Source of the DNA: Paragemmobacter kunshanensis
Lineage (GTDB): Bacteria; Pseudomonadota; Alphaproteobacteria; Rhodobacterales; Rhodobacteraceae
Length of the DNA stretch: 64,000 bases
Direction: 5' to 3'
Assembly: GCF_011059185.1 (NCBI RefSeq)
Contig: NZ_JAALFE010000018.1
Coordinates: forward strand, 21,308-85,307
Under the pieces are notes generated by a model, which was given only the letters and a program-made list of their open reading frames with translations, made no database searches and was not told where the DNA came from. Every line of letters starts with the position of its first letter. Position 1 is the stretch's first letter. A program made the translations under genes and the position numbers. Positions 36,322 to 44,764 of the stretch are shown here, one piece after another.

Positions 36322-37497
36322 TTACAGCGCGAGGGTGACCCAGGCCCCGTTGCGTTTCGAAGAGCGCACGCAGGCATCGACGAAGGCCACACCCTCCAGC
36401 CCCTCCTTCAGGCCCGGGAAGGTGACGGCGGGGTCAAGCGTGCTGCCGTCGCGGCGGGCAAGGATGGCGCGGGCGGCTTCGGCATAGATATTGGCGAAAC
36501 CTTCCAGATAGCCTTCCGGGTGGCCGGGCGGCACACGGGTGACGCGGCCCGCTTCGGGGCCGGAACCGGCCCCGCCGCGCGTGATGCGGTATTTCGGCTG
36601 GTTCAGCGGGCCGACCCAGAGATAGTTCGGGTCTTCCTGCGCCCATTCAAGACCGGCTTTCGTGCCATAGACCCGCAGGCGCAACCCGTTCTCGCAACCC
36701 GCGGCCACCTGCGAACACCACAGCATGCCCCGCGCGCCACCCTTGTAGCGCAGAAGGACATGGCCGTTGTCATCGACGCGGCGACCGGGCACGAAGCTTT
36801 GCAGATCGGCGGCGAGGCTGTCGAGTTCCAGCCCCGTCACGAAGGCCGCCAGATTGAAGGCATGGGTGCCGATATCGCCGGTCGATCCGCCCGCCCCGGT
36901 GCGGGCAGGATCGGTGCGCCAGTCGGCCTGTTTCTGGCCCGAGGCCTCGATGGGATCGGCCAGCCAGTCCTGCGCGTATTCCACCTGCACCACGCGGATC
37001 TCGCCCAGATCGCCGTTGCGGACCATCGCCGCGGCCTGCCGGATCATCGGATAGCCGGTATAGTTGTGGGTCAGCGCGAAGACGACGCCCGACGCCTCGG
37101 CCGCCCTGGCCAGACGCTTTGCCTCGGGCAGGGTGGCGGTCAGGGGCTTGTCGCAGATGACATGGATGCCCCGGCGCAGGAACTGCATCGCCACGGGGGC
37201 ATGCATGTGGTTGGGGGTGACGATGGCGACGGCCTCGATCCCGTCCTTGCGACGCGCCTCGCGCGCGGCCATCTCGGCGAAGCTGGCATAGGTTCGCCGC
37301 GGATCCACGCCAAGATCGGCGCCCGAAGCCGCGCTTTTCTCTGCGCTGGACGAGAAACAGCCGGCAACCAGTTCATATTGATCGTCAATCCGCGCCGCGA
37401 TGCGGTGGACGGCACCGATGAAGGCATCGCGCCCGCCCCCCACCATGCCCAGCCGGATGCGCGGTGCCCGCGCGACATGTGCCCCGGTAATGGCCAT
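36322..37497 (-). CDS. Gfo/Idh/MocA family oxidoreductase
   Basis: A 391-aa NAD(P)-dependent sugar or inositol dehydrogenase family member. The Rossmann N-terminus is IRLGMVGGGRDAFIGAVHR. The conserved EKP motif appears as DKP in HVICDKPLT. The catalytic-domain stretch is GGSTGDIGTHAFNLA. It is second in a minus-strand pair with a sugar-phosphate isomerase-like protein, a combination typical of inositol or uncommon-sugar catabolism. The sugar is not identifiable. Confidence 0.9.
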   Translation of the reverse strand: MAITGAHVARAPRIRLGMVGGGRDAFIGAVHRIAARIDDQYELVAGCFSSSAEKSAASGADLGVDPRRTYASFAEMAAREARRKDGIEAVAIVTPNHMHAPVAMQFLRRGIHVICDKPLTATLPEAKRLARAAEASGVVFALTHNYTGYPMIRQAAAMVRNGDLGEIRVVQVEYAQDWLADPIEASGQKQADWRTDPARTGAGGSTGDIGTHAFNLAAFVTGLELDSLAADLQSFVPGRRVDDNGHVLLRYKGGARGMLWCSQVAAGCENGLRLRVYGTKAGLEWAQEDPNYLWVGPLNQPKYRITRGGAGSGPEAGRVTRVPPGHPEGYLEGFANIYAEAARAILARRDGSTLDPAVTFPGLKEGLEGVAFVDACVRSSKRNGAWVTLAL

Positions 37498-37511
37498 TCC
37501 CTTGCTCTCCT

Positions 37512-37575
37512 GTCTTCATCTGTTCTTCAAATATCCCACGGGGGTCCGGGGGTGTGAAACCCCCGGTCCCGCAGT
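37512..37575 (-). repeat. Dispersed intergenic palindromic element, copy B
   Basis: Read on the minus strand: a hairpin CCGGGGGT, loop TTCAC, ACCCCCGG, then CCCCCGTGGGATATTTGAA and AACAGATGAAG. The same order of parts occurs at 39,501-39,560 on the plus strand. It fills the gap between the isomerase and oxidoreductase genes. Confidence 0.7.
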
Positions 37576-37576
37576 C

Positions 37577-38632
37577 TCAATCCAGGCCCAGCATCCGCCG
37601 GTTCGCGGCGCGGTCGGTGCCCGCATCGGCGAAATCGTCAAAGGCCTTCTCGGTCACGCGGATGATGTGGTTGCGGACGAAGTCCGCCCCTTCGCGCGCG
37701 CCGTCCTCGGGGTGTTTGAGGCAGCATTCCCATTCCACCACGGCCCAGCCGTCAAAGCCGTATTGCGTGAGCTTCGAGAAGATGCCGACGAAATCCACCT
37801 GCCCGTCGCCGGGGCTGCGGAAGCGGCCGGCGCGGTTGGCCCAGGACTGGTAACCGCCATAGACGCCCTGCCGTCCGGTCGGGTTCAGTTCCGCATCCTT
37901 GACGTGGAACATCCGGATCCGGTCATGGTAGATGTCGATATGTTCCAGATAATCAAGATGTTGCAGGACGTAATGCGAGGGATCGTAGAGCATGCAGGCG
38001 CGCGCATGGCCCTTCACGCGATCCAGGAACATCTCGTAGCTGGCCCCATCATGCAGGTCTTCGCCAGGATGGATTTCATAGCAGACATCCACCCCCATCT
38101 CTTCGGCATGGTCCAGGATGGGGCGCCAGCGGCGGGCGAGTTCGTCGAAGGCCTCTTCGATCAGGCCCGCCGGGCGCTGGGGCCAAGGATAGACATAGGG
38201 CCAGGCCAGCGCGCCGGAAAAGGTGGCATGGGCGGAAAGGCCCAGATTGCGTGACGCGGTGAGCGCCTTCTTCACCTGATCCACTGCCCATTCGGCCCGC
38301 GCCTTGGGGTTGCCGCGCACGGCGGGGGCGGCGAAGCCGTCGAAGGCCGTGTCATAGGCGGGGTGGACGGCGACGAGCTGGCCCTGCAGGTGGGTGGAAA
38401 GCTCTGTCACCGCAAGGCCCGCCTCGGCGGCGATGCCCTTCACCTCGTCGCAGTAATCGCGCGAGGCGGCGGCCTTTTCCAGATCGAAGAGGCGGCCATC
38501 CCAGGATGGCACCTGCACGCCCGCATAGCCGCAATCGGCGGCCCAGCGGGTGATGGATTTCCACGAATTGAATGGCGCTGCATCGCCCGCGAACTGGGCA
38601 AGGAACAGCGCGGGGCCCTTGATCGTCTTCAT
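37577..38632 (-). CDS. Sugar phosphate isomerase/epimerase (xylose isomerase-like TIM barrel)
   Basis: A 351-aa AP_endonuc_2 family TIM-barrel protein. Metal-ligand type segments are YEIHPGEDLHD, YDPSHYVLQ, FHVKDAE and AVVEWECC. Such proteins accompany Gfo/Idh oxidoreductases in sugar and inositol catabolism. ATG 38632 has GGGAGGGAGG 5 bases ahead on the minus strand, much better than the longer frame from 38764. It is the first gene of the minus-strand pair and divergent from a GntR regulator. Confidence 0.88.
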   Translation of the reverse strand: MKTIKGPALFLAQFAGDAAPFNSWKSITRWAADCGYAGVQVPSWDGRLFDLEKAAASRDYCDEVKGIAAEAGLAVTELSTHLQGQLVAVHPAYDTAFDGFAAPAVRGNPKARAEWAVDQVKKALTASRNLGLSAHATFSGALAWPYVYPWPQRPAGLIEEAFDELARRWRPILDHAEEMGVDVCYEIHPGEDLHDGASYEMFLDRVKGHARACMLYDPSHYVLQHLDYLEHIDIYHDRIRMFHVKDAELNPTGRQGVYGGYQSWANRAGRFRSPGDGQVDFVGIFSKLTQYGFDGWAVVEWECCLKHPEDGAREGADFVRNHIIRVTEKAFDDFADAGTDRAANRRMLGLD

Positions 38633-38756
38633 GTTGCCTCCCTCCCTGACGGGTTCCGCCGCATTGGGCGGAGAACCCATCGCATCTGACCGCGCCACCG
38701 GGATCGGGGCAAGAGAAATGATCCGGTCTGCGGGGCGGTCGGGTGTGCTTTGCAAC

Positions 38757-38764
38757 TTGATCAA
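38757..38764. promoter_or_regulatory. TTGATCAA palindrome, possible GntR-family operator
   Basis: TTGATCAA lies in the divergent gap between the isomerase and gntR-type genes. Related palindromes lie downstream of the regulator at 39582-39595 and 39613-39620, flanking the regulator on both sides. Confidence 0.35.
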
Positions 38765-38825
38765 ATCCGCCCCCGAAGGTTACCTGTCTGCGGATGTGAC
38801 AGGGCAGGGTGGATGGGCAGGGCCG

Positions 38826-39488
38826 ATGGACGAGGCTGCGACGCGGAAGATACCCTCGCATGAGGTGACCTATGGCCGGTTGCGGGACATGATCCTGTTC
38901 GGCCATCTGCTGCCCGGGCAGGCGGTGACGATCCAGGGGCTGATCCGTGATCTGGAGGCGGGCATGACGCCCGTACGCGAGGCGATCCGGCGGCTGACCG
39001 CCGAAGGCGCGCTGATGCCGCAGGGCAACCGGCGCGTCGCGGTGCCGGAACTGACGCCTGCGCTTCTCGATCAACTCGCCTTCGTGCGCCTGACGGTGGA
39101 GCCGAAGCTGGCGGAACTGGCGGGGCGGCATCTGACGCCCGCGCAGATCGACCGGCTGGAGGGAATCGATGAAGAGGTGGACCGCGCCATCCGCGCCGGA
39201 GCGGTGAGCGGCTATCTGGAATCCAACCACGCCTTCCATTTCGCGCTTTACGAGGCGTCGGACGCGCCGATCCTTGTGGATATCGCGCGGTCGCTCTGGC
39301 TGCGCTTCGGTCCGTCGCTGCGGGTGGTCTGCGCGCGCTATGGGGCCTCGGCCCTGCCGGACCGGCACGAAGAGGCGCTGGCCGCGATGCGGGCGGGCGA
39401 TCACGCGGCGCTGGCGCGGGCGATCGAGAATGACATCCAGCAGGGGATCGACCAGATCCGCCAGGCCCAGGCGGAAGGCGGGGTCTGA
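38826..39488 (+). CDS. GntR family transcriptional regulator (FadR/FCD subfamily)
   Basis: A 220-aa regulator. The N-terminal winged HTH is at residues 10-70 (VTYGRLRDMILFGHLLPGQ, MTPVREAIRRLTAEG). The C-terminal helical FCD domain has metal-type positions in NHAFHFALYEAS and the final RHEEALAAMRAGD, ALARAIENDIQQG. It is divergent from the isomerase/oxidoreductase pair and upstream of a transaminase, so local control is likely. ATG 38826 gives the normal start just before the wHTH; longer frames are possible. The ligand is unknown. Confidence 0.88.
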   Translation: MDEAATRKIPSHEVTYGRLRDMILFGHLLPGQAVTIQGLIRDLEAGMTPVREAIRRLTAEGALMPQGNRRVAVPELTPALLDQLAFVRLTVEPKLAELAGRHLTPAQIDRLEGIDEEVDRAIRAGAVSGYLESNHAFHFALYEASDAPILVDIARSLWLRFGPSLRVVCARYGASALPDRHEEALAAMRAGDHAALARAIENDIQQGIDQIRQAQAEGGV

Positions 39489-39500
39489 GGCGGGATCGCC

Positions 39501-39560
39501 CGGCCCCGGCCCCCGGGGCCTTGCCCCGGACCCCAGGGTATTTGGACCAGGATGAAGGGC
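39501..39560 (+). repeat. Dispersed intergenic palindromic element, copy A
   Basis: GC hairpins (GGGGC, CTT, GCCCC) are followed by GGACCCCAGGGTATTTGGA and CAGGATGAAGG. It shares its layout with copy B at 37512-37575. Similar intergenic units are, from general knowledge, frequent in Rhodobacteraceae genomes. Confidence 0.7.
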
Positions 39561-39581
39561 CGGAGGAAGGGTGAGTGGCGG

Positions 39582-39620
39582 AATTTGATCAAATTTCTTG
39601 AAGGCGGGCGGTTTTGATCA
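39582..39620. promoter_or_regulatory. Tandem TTGATCA palindromes upstream of the class III aminotransferase
   Basis: AATTTGATCAAATT (39582-39595) is a perfect 14-bp palindrome. TTTTGATCATAA follows about 31 bases later, 60-100 bases ahead of the aminotransferase start. They are candidate binding sites for the upstream GntR regulator. Confidence 0.4.
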
Positions 39621-39678
39621 TAAGGTGATCGGGAAGCCTGCCCTTCCGGCGGGCCGCTGATTCCGCGAGGGCCTTGCC

Positions 39679-41079
39679 ATGAACATGATCACCAACCACA
39701 TGCCGACCGCCGAATTGCAGGCGCTGGACGCGGCGCATCACATGCACCCGTTCACCGATTCGAACGGTCTGGCCGCCAAGGGGGCGCGGGTCATCACCCG
39801 GGGCAAGGGCGTCTGGCTGACAGACAGCGAAGGCAAGCAGATCCTGGACGGAATGGCAGGGCTGTGGTGCGTGAACATCGGCTATGGCCGCAAGGAGCTG
39901 GCCGAGGTCGCGGCGCGGCAGATGGAAGAGCTGGCCTATTACAACACCTTCTTCCAGACCACCCATGTGCCCGCCATCGCGCTGGCGGCCAAGATCGCCG
40001 AGATCGCGCCGGGCGATCTGAACCATGTGTTCTTCGCAGGCTCGGGGTCCGAGGCGAATGATACGAATATCCGCCTTGTGCGCCGCTATTGGCAGGTGAA
40101 GGGGCAGCCCGAGCGGCGCGTGATCATCGCGCGCAAGAATGGCTATCACGGGTCCACCATGGGGGGCGGCAGCCTTGGCGGCATGGCGCCGATCCATGCC
40201 CATGGCGGCAAGATCGACGGGATCGAGCATATCGACCAGCCCTATTGGTGGGGCGAGGGCGGCGAGATGGGCGAGGCGGAGTTCGGACTGGCCCGCGCCA
40301 AGCAGCTGGAAGAGAAGATCCTGGAACTGGGCGCGGACAAGGTCGCGGCCTTCATCGGGGAACCGATCCAGGGCGCGGGCGGCGTGATCGTGCCGCCGGC
40401 GACCTATTGGCCGGAAATCCAGCGCATCTGCGACAAATACGGGATCCTGCTGATTGCGGACGAGGTCATCACCGGCTTTGGCCGCACGGGCAACTGGTTC
40501 GGGTCGCAGACCTTTGGCATCAAGCCGCATATCATGACCATCGCGAAGGGGCTGTCCTCCGGCTATCAGCCCATCGGCGGGTCCATCGTCTGTGACGAGG
40601 TGGCGGCGGTGGTGGCCGAGGGGGGCGAATTCTTCCACGGCTATACCTATTCCGGCCATCCGGTGGCGGCGGCGGTTGCCTTGGAAAACCTGCGGATCAT
40701 CCAGGAAGAGGGCATCATCGAGCATGTGCGCGATGTGGCCAACCCCTATCTGGCCGAACGCTGGGCGGCGCTGGCGGATCATCCGCTGGTGGGCGAGGCG
40801 AAGCTGGTGGGGCTGATGGGATCCATCGCGCTGACGCCGGAAAAGGCCAAGCGGGCGAAATTCGCGAGCGAGGCCGGGACGGTGGGCCTGCGGACGCGCG
40901 AGCGCTGCTTTGCCAACAACCTGATCATGCGCCATGTGGGCGACCGGATGATCATCTCGCCGCCGCTGGTGATCACGACCGACGAGATCGACACGCTGAT
41001 CGAGCGCGCGACGAAATCGCTGGACGAAAGCTATGCCGGGCTGAAGGCCGACGGCCTTTTGGTCGCCAAGGCAGAGTAA
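39679..41079 (+). CDS. Class III aminotransferase (omega-amino acid/polyamine:pyruvate type)
   Basis: A 466-aa PLP enzyme of class III. The N-terminal DAAHHMHPFTD is typical of omega-transaminases and putrescine:pyruvate aminotransferases. The phosphate loop is FAGSGSEAND, the cofactor Asp is in LLIADEVITGFGRTG, and the Schiff-base lysine is in TIAKGLSSGYQP. Length fits the SpuC-like group. The gene probably forms its own unit between candidate GntR sites and a good terminator. The amine substrate (putrescine, beta-alanine, taurine and others) cannot be fixed. Confidence 0.9.
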   Translation: MNMITNHMPTAELQALDAAHHMHPFTDSNGLAAKGARVITRGKGVWLTDSEGKQILDGMAGLWCVNIGYGRKELAEVAARQMEELAYYNTFFQTTHVPAIALAAKIAEIAPGDLNHVFFAGSGSEANDTNIRLVRRYWQVKGQPERRVIIARKNGYHGSTMGGGSLGGMAPIHAHGGKIDGIEHIDQPYWWGEGGEMGEAEFGLARAKQLEEKILELGADKVAAFIGEPIQGAGGVIVPPATYWPEIQRICDKYGILLIADEVITGFGRTGNWFGSQTFGIKPHIMTIAKGLSSGYQPIGGSIVCDEVAAVVAEGGEFFHGYTYSGHPVAAAVALENLRIIQEEGIIEHVRDVANPYLAERWAALADHPLVGEAKLVGLMGSIALTPEKAKRAKFASEAGTVGLRTRERCFANNLIMRHVGDRMIISPPLVITTDEIDTLIERATKSLDESYAGLKADGLLVAKAE

Positions 41080-41097
41080 CCCGCGGATATTGTTGTG

Positions 41098-41134
41098 AAA
41101 GCCCGCTCCTGCCAGCAGCTGGGGCGGGCTTTTT
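41098..41134 (+). terminator. Rho-independent terminator after the aminotransferase
   Basis: The stem AAAGCCCGCTCC pairs with GGGGCGGGCTTT (one G-U pair) around an 11-base loop and continues into TTTTT, 18 bases after the stop. Confidence 0.88.
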
Positions 41135-41293
41135 CCGTGGCGGTGACCTTCTCCAACTTTCGTTGAAGCCAGTGGCTTTCAACCTCTGTCGGATGGTGCG
41201 CGCTGTATTCATTCGGCGATGGTCCCTGGCGGGAGGCCGTTCACCGACGCGGGCCCCATGGTTGTAATGTCGGCAGCAAACTGGAGTTTTCGA

Positions 41294-41803
41294 GTGCGCG
41301 TAGTAAACGGTATGCCGCTTCTTCTTGCGGCGCTGATGCTCACAGCTGGGGTGATCCCTGCCGCGGCACAGGATGTTGGAAGCACGGGTGAAGTGGAGGT
41401 CGTCGACCTTGTCGCCGAGGCGGGACCGGGTTCGGTCGAAGCCAGCGTGGACGAGGCCGCGGATGATGCCGTGGGCGATGACAGCGTCACCTTCGATCCG
41501 ATTTCCGCCGAAGTCAGCAGTCCCGATCCGCTGGATATTGCGGCAGGCGGTGTGGAAGGGCCCGTCGAGGATTTCCTCGACGAAACATCGGATTACGAAG
41601 TTCTGGTCCTGACCGGCGACGATGCCGAACCGATGACCGAGGCGGAGATCGAAATGATGCTGGTCGCAACCGGGACCGGATCTGACGGGGTCATTCCCGG
41701 CTCCGGCGACGAAGAGGTTTCCCTCTCGGACCAGCCGGGTTCCAGCGACGGCGAAACCTGCGCCATGCTTCCCTTGGCAAAACGTCCGCAGATCTGCGAC
41801 TGA
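41294..41803 (+). CDS. Hypothetical acidic exported protein
   Basis: A 169-aa protein I do not recognise. It has a signal peptide (MPLLLAALMLTAGVIPAAAQD at residues 7-27), then a very acidic, low-complexity body rich in Asp, Glu, Ser and Gly (EVEVVDLVAEAG, EPMTEAEIEMMLVATG). The C-terminus has two cysteines (CAMLPLAKRPQICD). GTG 41294 is chosen because GGAG lies 7 bases upstream; ATG 41312 is the alternative. It is the first of three same-strand genes ending in a membrane-bound LuxR-type protein, and likely acts in the periplasm. Confidence 0.65.
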   Translation: MRVVNGMPLLLAALMLTAGVIPAAAQDVGSTGEVEVVDLVAEAGPGSVEASVDEAADDAVGDDSVTFDPISAEVSSPDPLDIAAGGVEGPVEDFLDETSDYEVLVLTGDDAEPMTEAEIEMMLVATGTGSDGVIPGSGDEEVSLSDQPGSSDGETCAMLPLAKRPQICD

Positions 41804-41882
41804 TCCACGGGATCATGTATCGATGTGCCTCGCCGGACGGGCTCCGGCGTGGCATATGGACCGGGTTGGTAAGGTGGTGCCC

Positions 41883-42365
41883 ATGTTTCGATTCGATGTC
41901 CGCCGCATGTTCTGTGGCCCGTTCCTCGCGCTGGCGCTGATCGTCGGCCAGTCCCCGGCCCAGGCCCAAGGCAACAGCGCCGAGGCGCAGGCGGAAGAGG
42001 CGGTCGCCGCGCCCCGCGTCGCTGCCCTTGCCCGTGAAGGCTATCACGACATTACGGTGGACTGGACGTGGCTTGGCCGCTTGCGCATCACGGCCCGGCT
42101 GGAGGGCCATCGGCGCGAAATCATCCTCCACCCCACCACGGGCGAGGTGCTTCGCGACCTCTCCGTTCCGTCGGGCACAGTCTACGCGCAAGAGGATGAA
42201 GGCAGTCCTGACCCGGCCTTTGGCAGCCTGCCGCCACCAACCTCCAATGCCGCCGCCGATGTGACAGAGGATCCGTCCACGACGCTTACCCTCGACGTCG
42301 GAAGTGGCGAGATCTTCGATGCCGATCCCAGCATCTCTGCCGTGGGAACCGGTTTCGCGCCGTGA
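41883..42365 (+). CDS. Exported PepSY-like hypothetical protein
   Basis: A 160-aa protein with a signal peptide (MFRFDVRRMFCGPFLALALI, cleavage after AQA near residue 28). A short domain at about residues 40-85 (GYHDITVDWTWLGRLRITARLEGHRREIILHP, TGEVLRD) resembles the PepSY-like fold found in small periplasmic proteins. The rest is Pro/Ser/Asp-rich. AAGGTGG lies 6 bases before ATG 41883. The stop overlaps the next gene (GTGA at 42362-42365), so it is coupled to the LuxR-type protein. Confidence 0.65.
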   Translation: MFRFDVRRMFCGPFLALALIVGQSPAQAQGNSAEAQAEEAVAAPRVAALAREGYHDITVDWTWLGRLRITARLEGHRREIILHPTTGEVLRDLSVPSGTVYAQEDEGSPDPAFGSLPPPTSNAAADVTEDPSTTLTLDVGSGEIFDADPSISAVGTGFAP

Positions 42366-42946
42366 AGACCCGCGCGCTGCGCCGTTCCCGTCTTGGGCTT
42401 GGGCTGCTTGTCCTCGTGCAACTGGCCTGCGCCGTCGTGTTCACTTACGACATCCTGACCGCCTTCTTCCTGCTCCCTGCCCACACCCTCAACTGGCAGC
42501 TGCGCGAGGTGGTGGATGTGGCTGCGGCGCTGGGGCTTCTTGGCGGTGTAGCGTTGGGAACCTTTACGCTCTGGCGCGTCGTGCAGGAACGCAACGACGC
42601 TGAACGCGCGCGTGACGCCGCGGAAGACAGGTTGCGCCGTGCCTCTACCGCCTTTCGACACCTGCTGGACGAGCGGTTCGCGGCGTGGGAGTTCACACCT
42701 GCCGAACGGGATGTCGCGCTTTTCGCGCTGAAGGGCCTGTCTTTGGCCGATATCGCGCGTCTGCGGGATACGACCGAAGGCACGGTCAAGACCCAGACCA
42801 ACGCAATCTACCGCAAGGCAGGGGTGACGGGCCGCCCGCAGTTCCTGTCGCTGTTCATCGAAGATCTGCTGATGGAGGAGGGTGGCCAGAAAGCCACGCC
42901 CGAGGCCGTCTCGTTCGCGTCTCTAGCACGCGCTGCGCGTTCTTGA
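42362..42946 (+). CDS. Membrane-anchored LuxR-type HTH protein
   Basis: A 194-aa protein with two N-terminal membrane spans (residues 11-35 and 50-72), a short coiled-coil-like charged linker (ERNDAERARDAAEDRLRRAS) and a C-terminal LuxR-type HTH (FTPAERDVALFALKGLSLADIARLRDTTEGTVKTQTNAIYRKAGV). The HTH faces the cytoplasm, so it may read a membrane or periplasmic signal directly. It has no kinase or receiver domain. It is coupled to two exported proteins that could be its sensors or targets. Confidence 0.78.
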   Translation: MKTRALRRSRLGLGLLVLVQLACAVVFTYDILTAFFLLPAHTLNWQLREVVDVAAALGLLGGVALGTFTLWRVVQERNDAERARDAAEDRLRRASTAFRHLLDERFAAWEFTPAERDVALFALKGLSLADIARLRDTTEGTVKTQTNAIYRKAGVTGRPQFLSLFIEDLLMEEGGQKATPEAVSFASLARAARS

Positions 42947-42975
42947 CGCGCGGCGGGACAGTGCCCCGCCGCGCG
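42947..42975. terminator. Bidirectional hairpin between the LuxR-type gene and the permease
   Basis: A perfect 11-bp stem (CGCGCGGCGGG with CCCGCCGCGCG) and a 7-base loop start directly after the TGA of the LuxR-type gene and end 8 bases before the stop of the convergent permease. It has no T run. Confidence 0.65.
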
Positions 42976-42983
42976 CGTTGCGC

Positions 42984-44471
42984 TCAGTGATCGGCTGCTG
43001 CCGCGGCGGCTTTCACACCGTCCATGTCCACCTTGGCCCCGTTGAAGAAAGCGTTCAGGACAACCGCCGCGACCGAGGCGAGCAGGATGCCGCTTTCGAT
43101 CAGGGGGTGGATCTCATGCGGCATCCACATCTTGAAGTTGGGCGCAATCAGCGGGATCATCCCGAAGCCGAGGCTGACCGCGACGATGAAGAGGTTGTTG
43201 CGGTTCTTCGCGAAATCGACCCCCGCCAGAATGCGGATGCCGGTCGCTGCGACCATCCCGAACATCACCAGCCCTGCGCCGCCCAGCACCATGGTGGGCA
43301 CGGATTCGACCAGCGCCCCCATCTTCGGCACAAGGCCGAGGACGATGAGGATGATCCCCCCCGCCACGCAGACAAAGCGCGAGCGGACGCCGGTCACGCC
43401 GACAAGCCCCACATTCTGCGAGAAGGAGGTATAGGGGAAGGTGTTGAAGATCCCGCCGATCAGGGTGCCGAGGCCATCGGTCCGCAGGCCCGCCGAGAGC
43501 ATGGGCTGGGTCACCTTGCGCCCCGTCATGTCGCCAAGCGCGAGGAACATGCCGGTGGATTCGATCATCACCACGATCATCACCAGCGTCATGGTCAGGA
43601 TCATGATCGGATCGAAGACGGGCATGCCGAAGTGGAAGGGGGTGACAAGGCCGAACCATGCGGCCTCGCCAACCTTGGAAAAACCCATGGCCCCGGTCGC
43701 CACGGCGATGATCGCGCCGATGATGATGCCGAGCAGCACCGAGATATTGGCGACAAAGCCCTTGCCGAAGCGCGCGATGAGCAGGATCGAGAGCAGCACC
43801 ACAGCCGAGACGGCGATGTTGCCCAGCGGCGCATAGGCGGGGTTGTTCATCTTGGCCGCGAGCGCGAGGCCCGCGGGCATTTCCGGCAGGCCGGTCACGC
43901 TGCCTGCGGCCATGCCGTCGGTCACGGACTTGAGCCAGTCGGCATGGGCCGGATCGACGATCTGCGGCGCGGTGGGGCCGACGGGGTTGCCGAAGATCCA
44001 GTTGATCCCGATGCGCATCAGGCTGACGCCGATGACGAGGATGATGGTGCCGGTGACGACCGGCGGGAAGAAGCGGAGCATCCGGCTGATGAAGGGGGCG
44101 ATCAGCATCGAGATGACGCCCGCCGCCATGATCGCGCCAAAGATGGCGCGGGCACCGTCGGAGCCGCCCTGGGCATTGGCCATGGCGACCATGGGGCCGA
44201 CGGCGGCGAAGGTCACGCCCATCATCACGGGCAGGCGGATGCCGAACCATTGGGTCGCGCCCAGCGACTGGATCAGCGTGACGAGGCCGCAGACAAAGAG
44301 ATCGGCCGAGATCAGGAAGGCCACATCGGCCGGTTCCAGTTTCAGCGCGCGACCGACGATCAGCGGCACGGCGACGGCCCCTGCATACATGACAAGCACA
44401 TGCTGAAGGCCGAGGGTGAAGAGTTTCGGGGTCGGCAGAATTTCATCCACCGGATGGACCGATTGGGTCAT
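42984..44471 (-). CDS. Nucleobase:cation symporter-2 (NCS2) family permease, xanthine/urate type
   Basis: A 495-aa permease with 12-14 membrane spans. The NCS2 signature in TM10 reads QNVGLVGVTGVRSR, the pattern of the xanthine/uric-acid branch. The start PTPKLFTLGLQHVLVMYAGAVAVPLIVG is typical. It would import a purine with protons or sodium across the inner membrane. Urate versus xanthine cannot be decided. Upstream, four CCGGTT direct repeats lie in the gap to cysK. Confidence 0.88.
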   Translation of the reverse strand: MTQSVHPVDEILPTPKLFTLGLQHVLVMYAGAVAVPLIVGRALKLEPADVAFLISADLFVCGLVTLIQSLGATQWFGIRLPVMMGVTFAAVGPMVAMANAQGGSDGARAIFGAIMAAGVISMLIAPFISRMLRFFPPVVTGTIILVIGVSLMRIGINWIFGNPVGPTAPQIVDPAHADWLKSVTDGMAAGSVTGLPEMPAGLALAAKMNNPAYAPLGNIAVSAVVLLSILLIARFGKGFVANISVLLGIIIGAIIAVATGAMGFSKVGEAAWFGLVTPFHFGMPVFDPIMILTMTLVMIVVMIESTGMFLALGDMTGRKVTQPMLSAGLRTDGLGTLIGGIFNTFPYTSFSQNVGLVGVTGVRSRFVCVAGGIILIVLGLVPKMGALVESVPTMVLGGAGLVMFGMVAATGIRILAGVDFAKNRNNLFIVAVSLGFGMIPLIAPNFKMWMPHEIHPLIESGILLASVAAVVLNAFFNGAKVDMDGVKAAAAAADH

Positions 44472-44539
44472 GCGTCGTTTCCTTTCCCTGAGGGGGGATT
44501 ATCTTCGCGCCGTCTCCGCCGCCCCCTCGGGCTTGCGGT

Positions 44540-44579
44540 CCGGTTAGGTTGCCGGTTCTGTGCCGGTTCTGGGCCGGTT
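44540..44579. repeat. Four CCGGTT direct repeats in the permease/cysK divergent region
   Basis: CCGGTT occurs at 44540, 44552, 44563 and 44574, spacing 12, 11 and 11 bases (close to one helical turn). The last three share a longer unit GCCGGTT(C)TG. The array lies 69-108 bases upstream of the permease start and about 190-225 upstream of cysK, so it may bind a regulator. Confidence 0.55.
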
Positions 44580-44764
44580 TGCCGCCCGCGAGTCGCGGTT
44601 TCGGTGGGCGGGGACGATAGGCCCATGTCGGACCATCCGGCCTCTGGAATTTTTTGAAACTGTTTGGCGGCGGAAAAGGGGGTGAAGCCGCCGGTTTCGC
44701 CCGCATGGCTTGAGATTTCCCGCGCCCGCGCCTACACGTTGGGCAAAAGGTGAAGGACAGCCCC

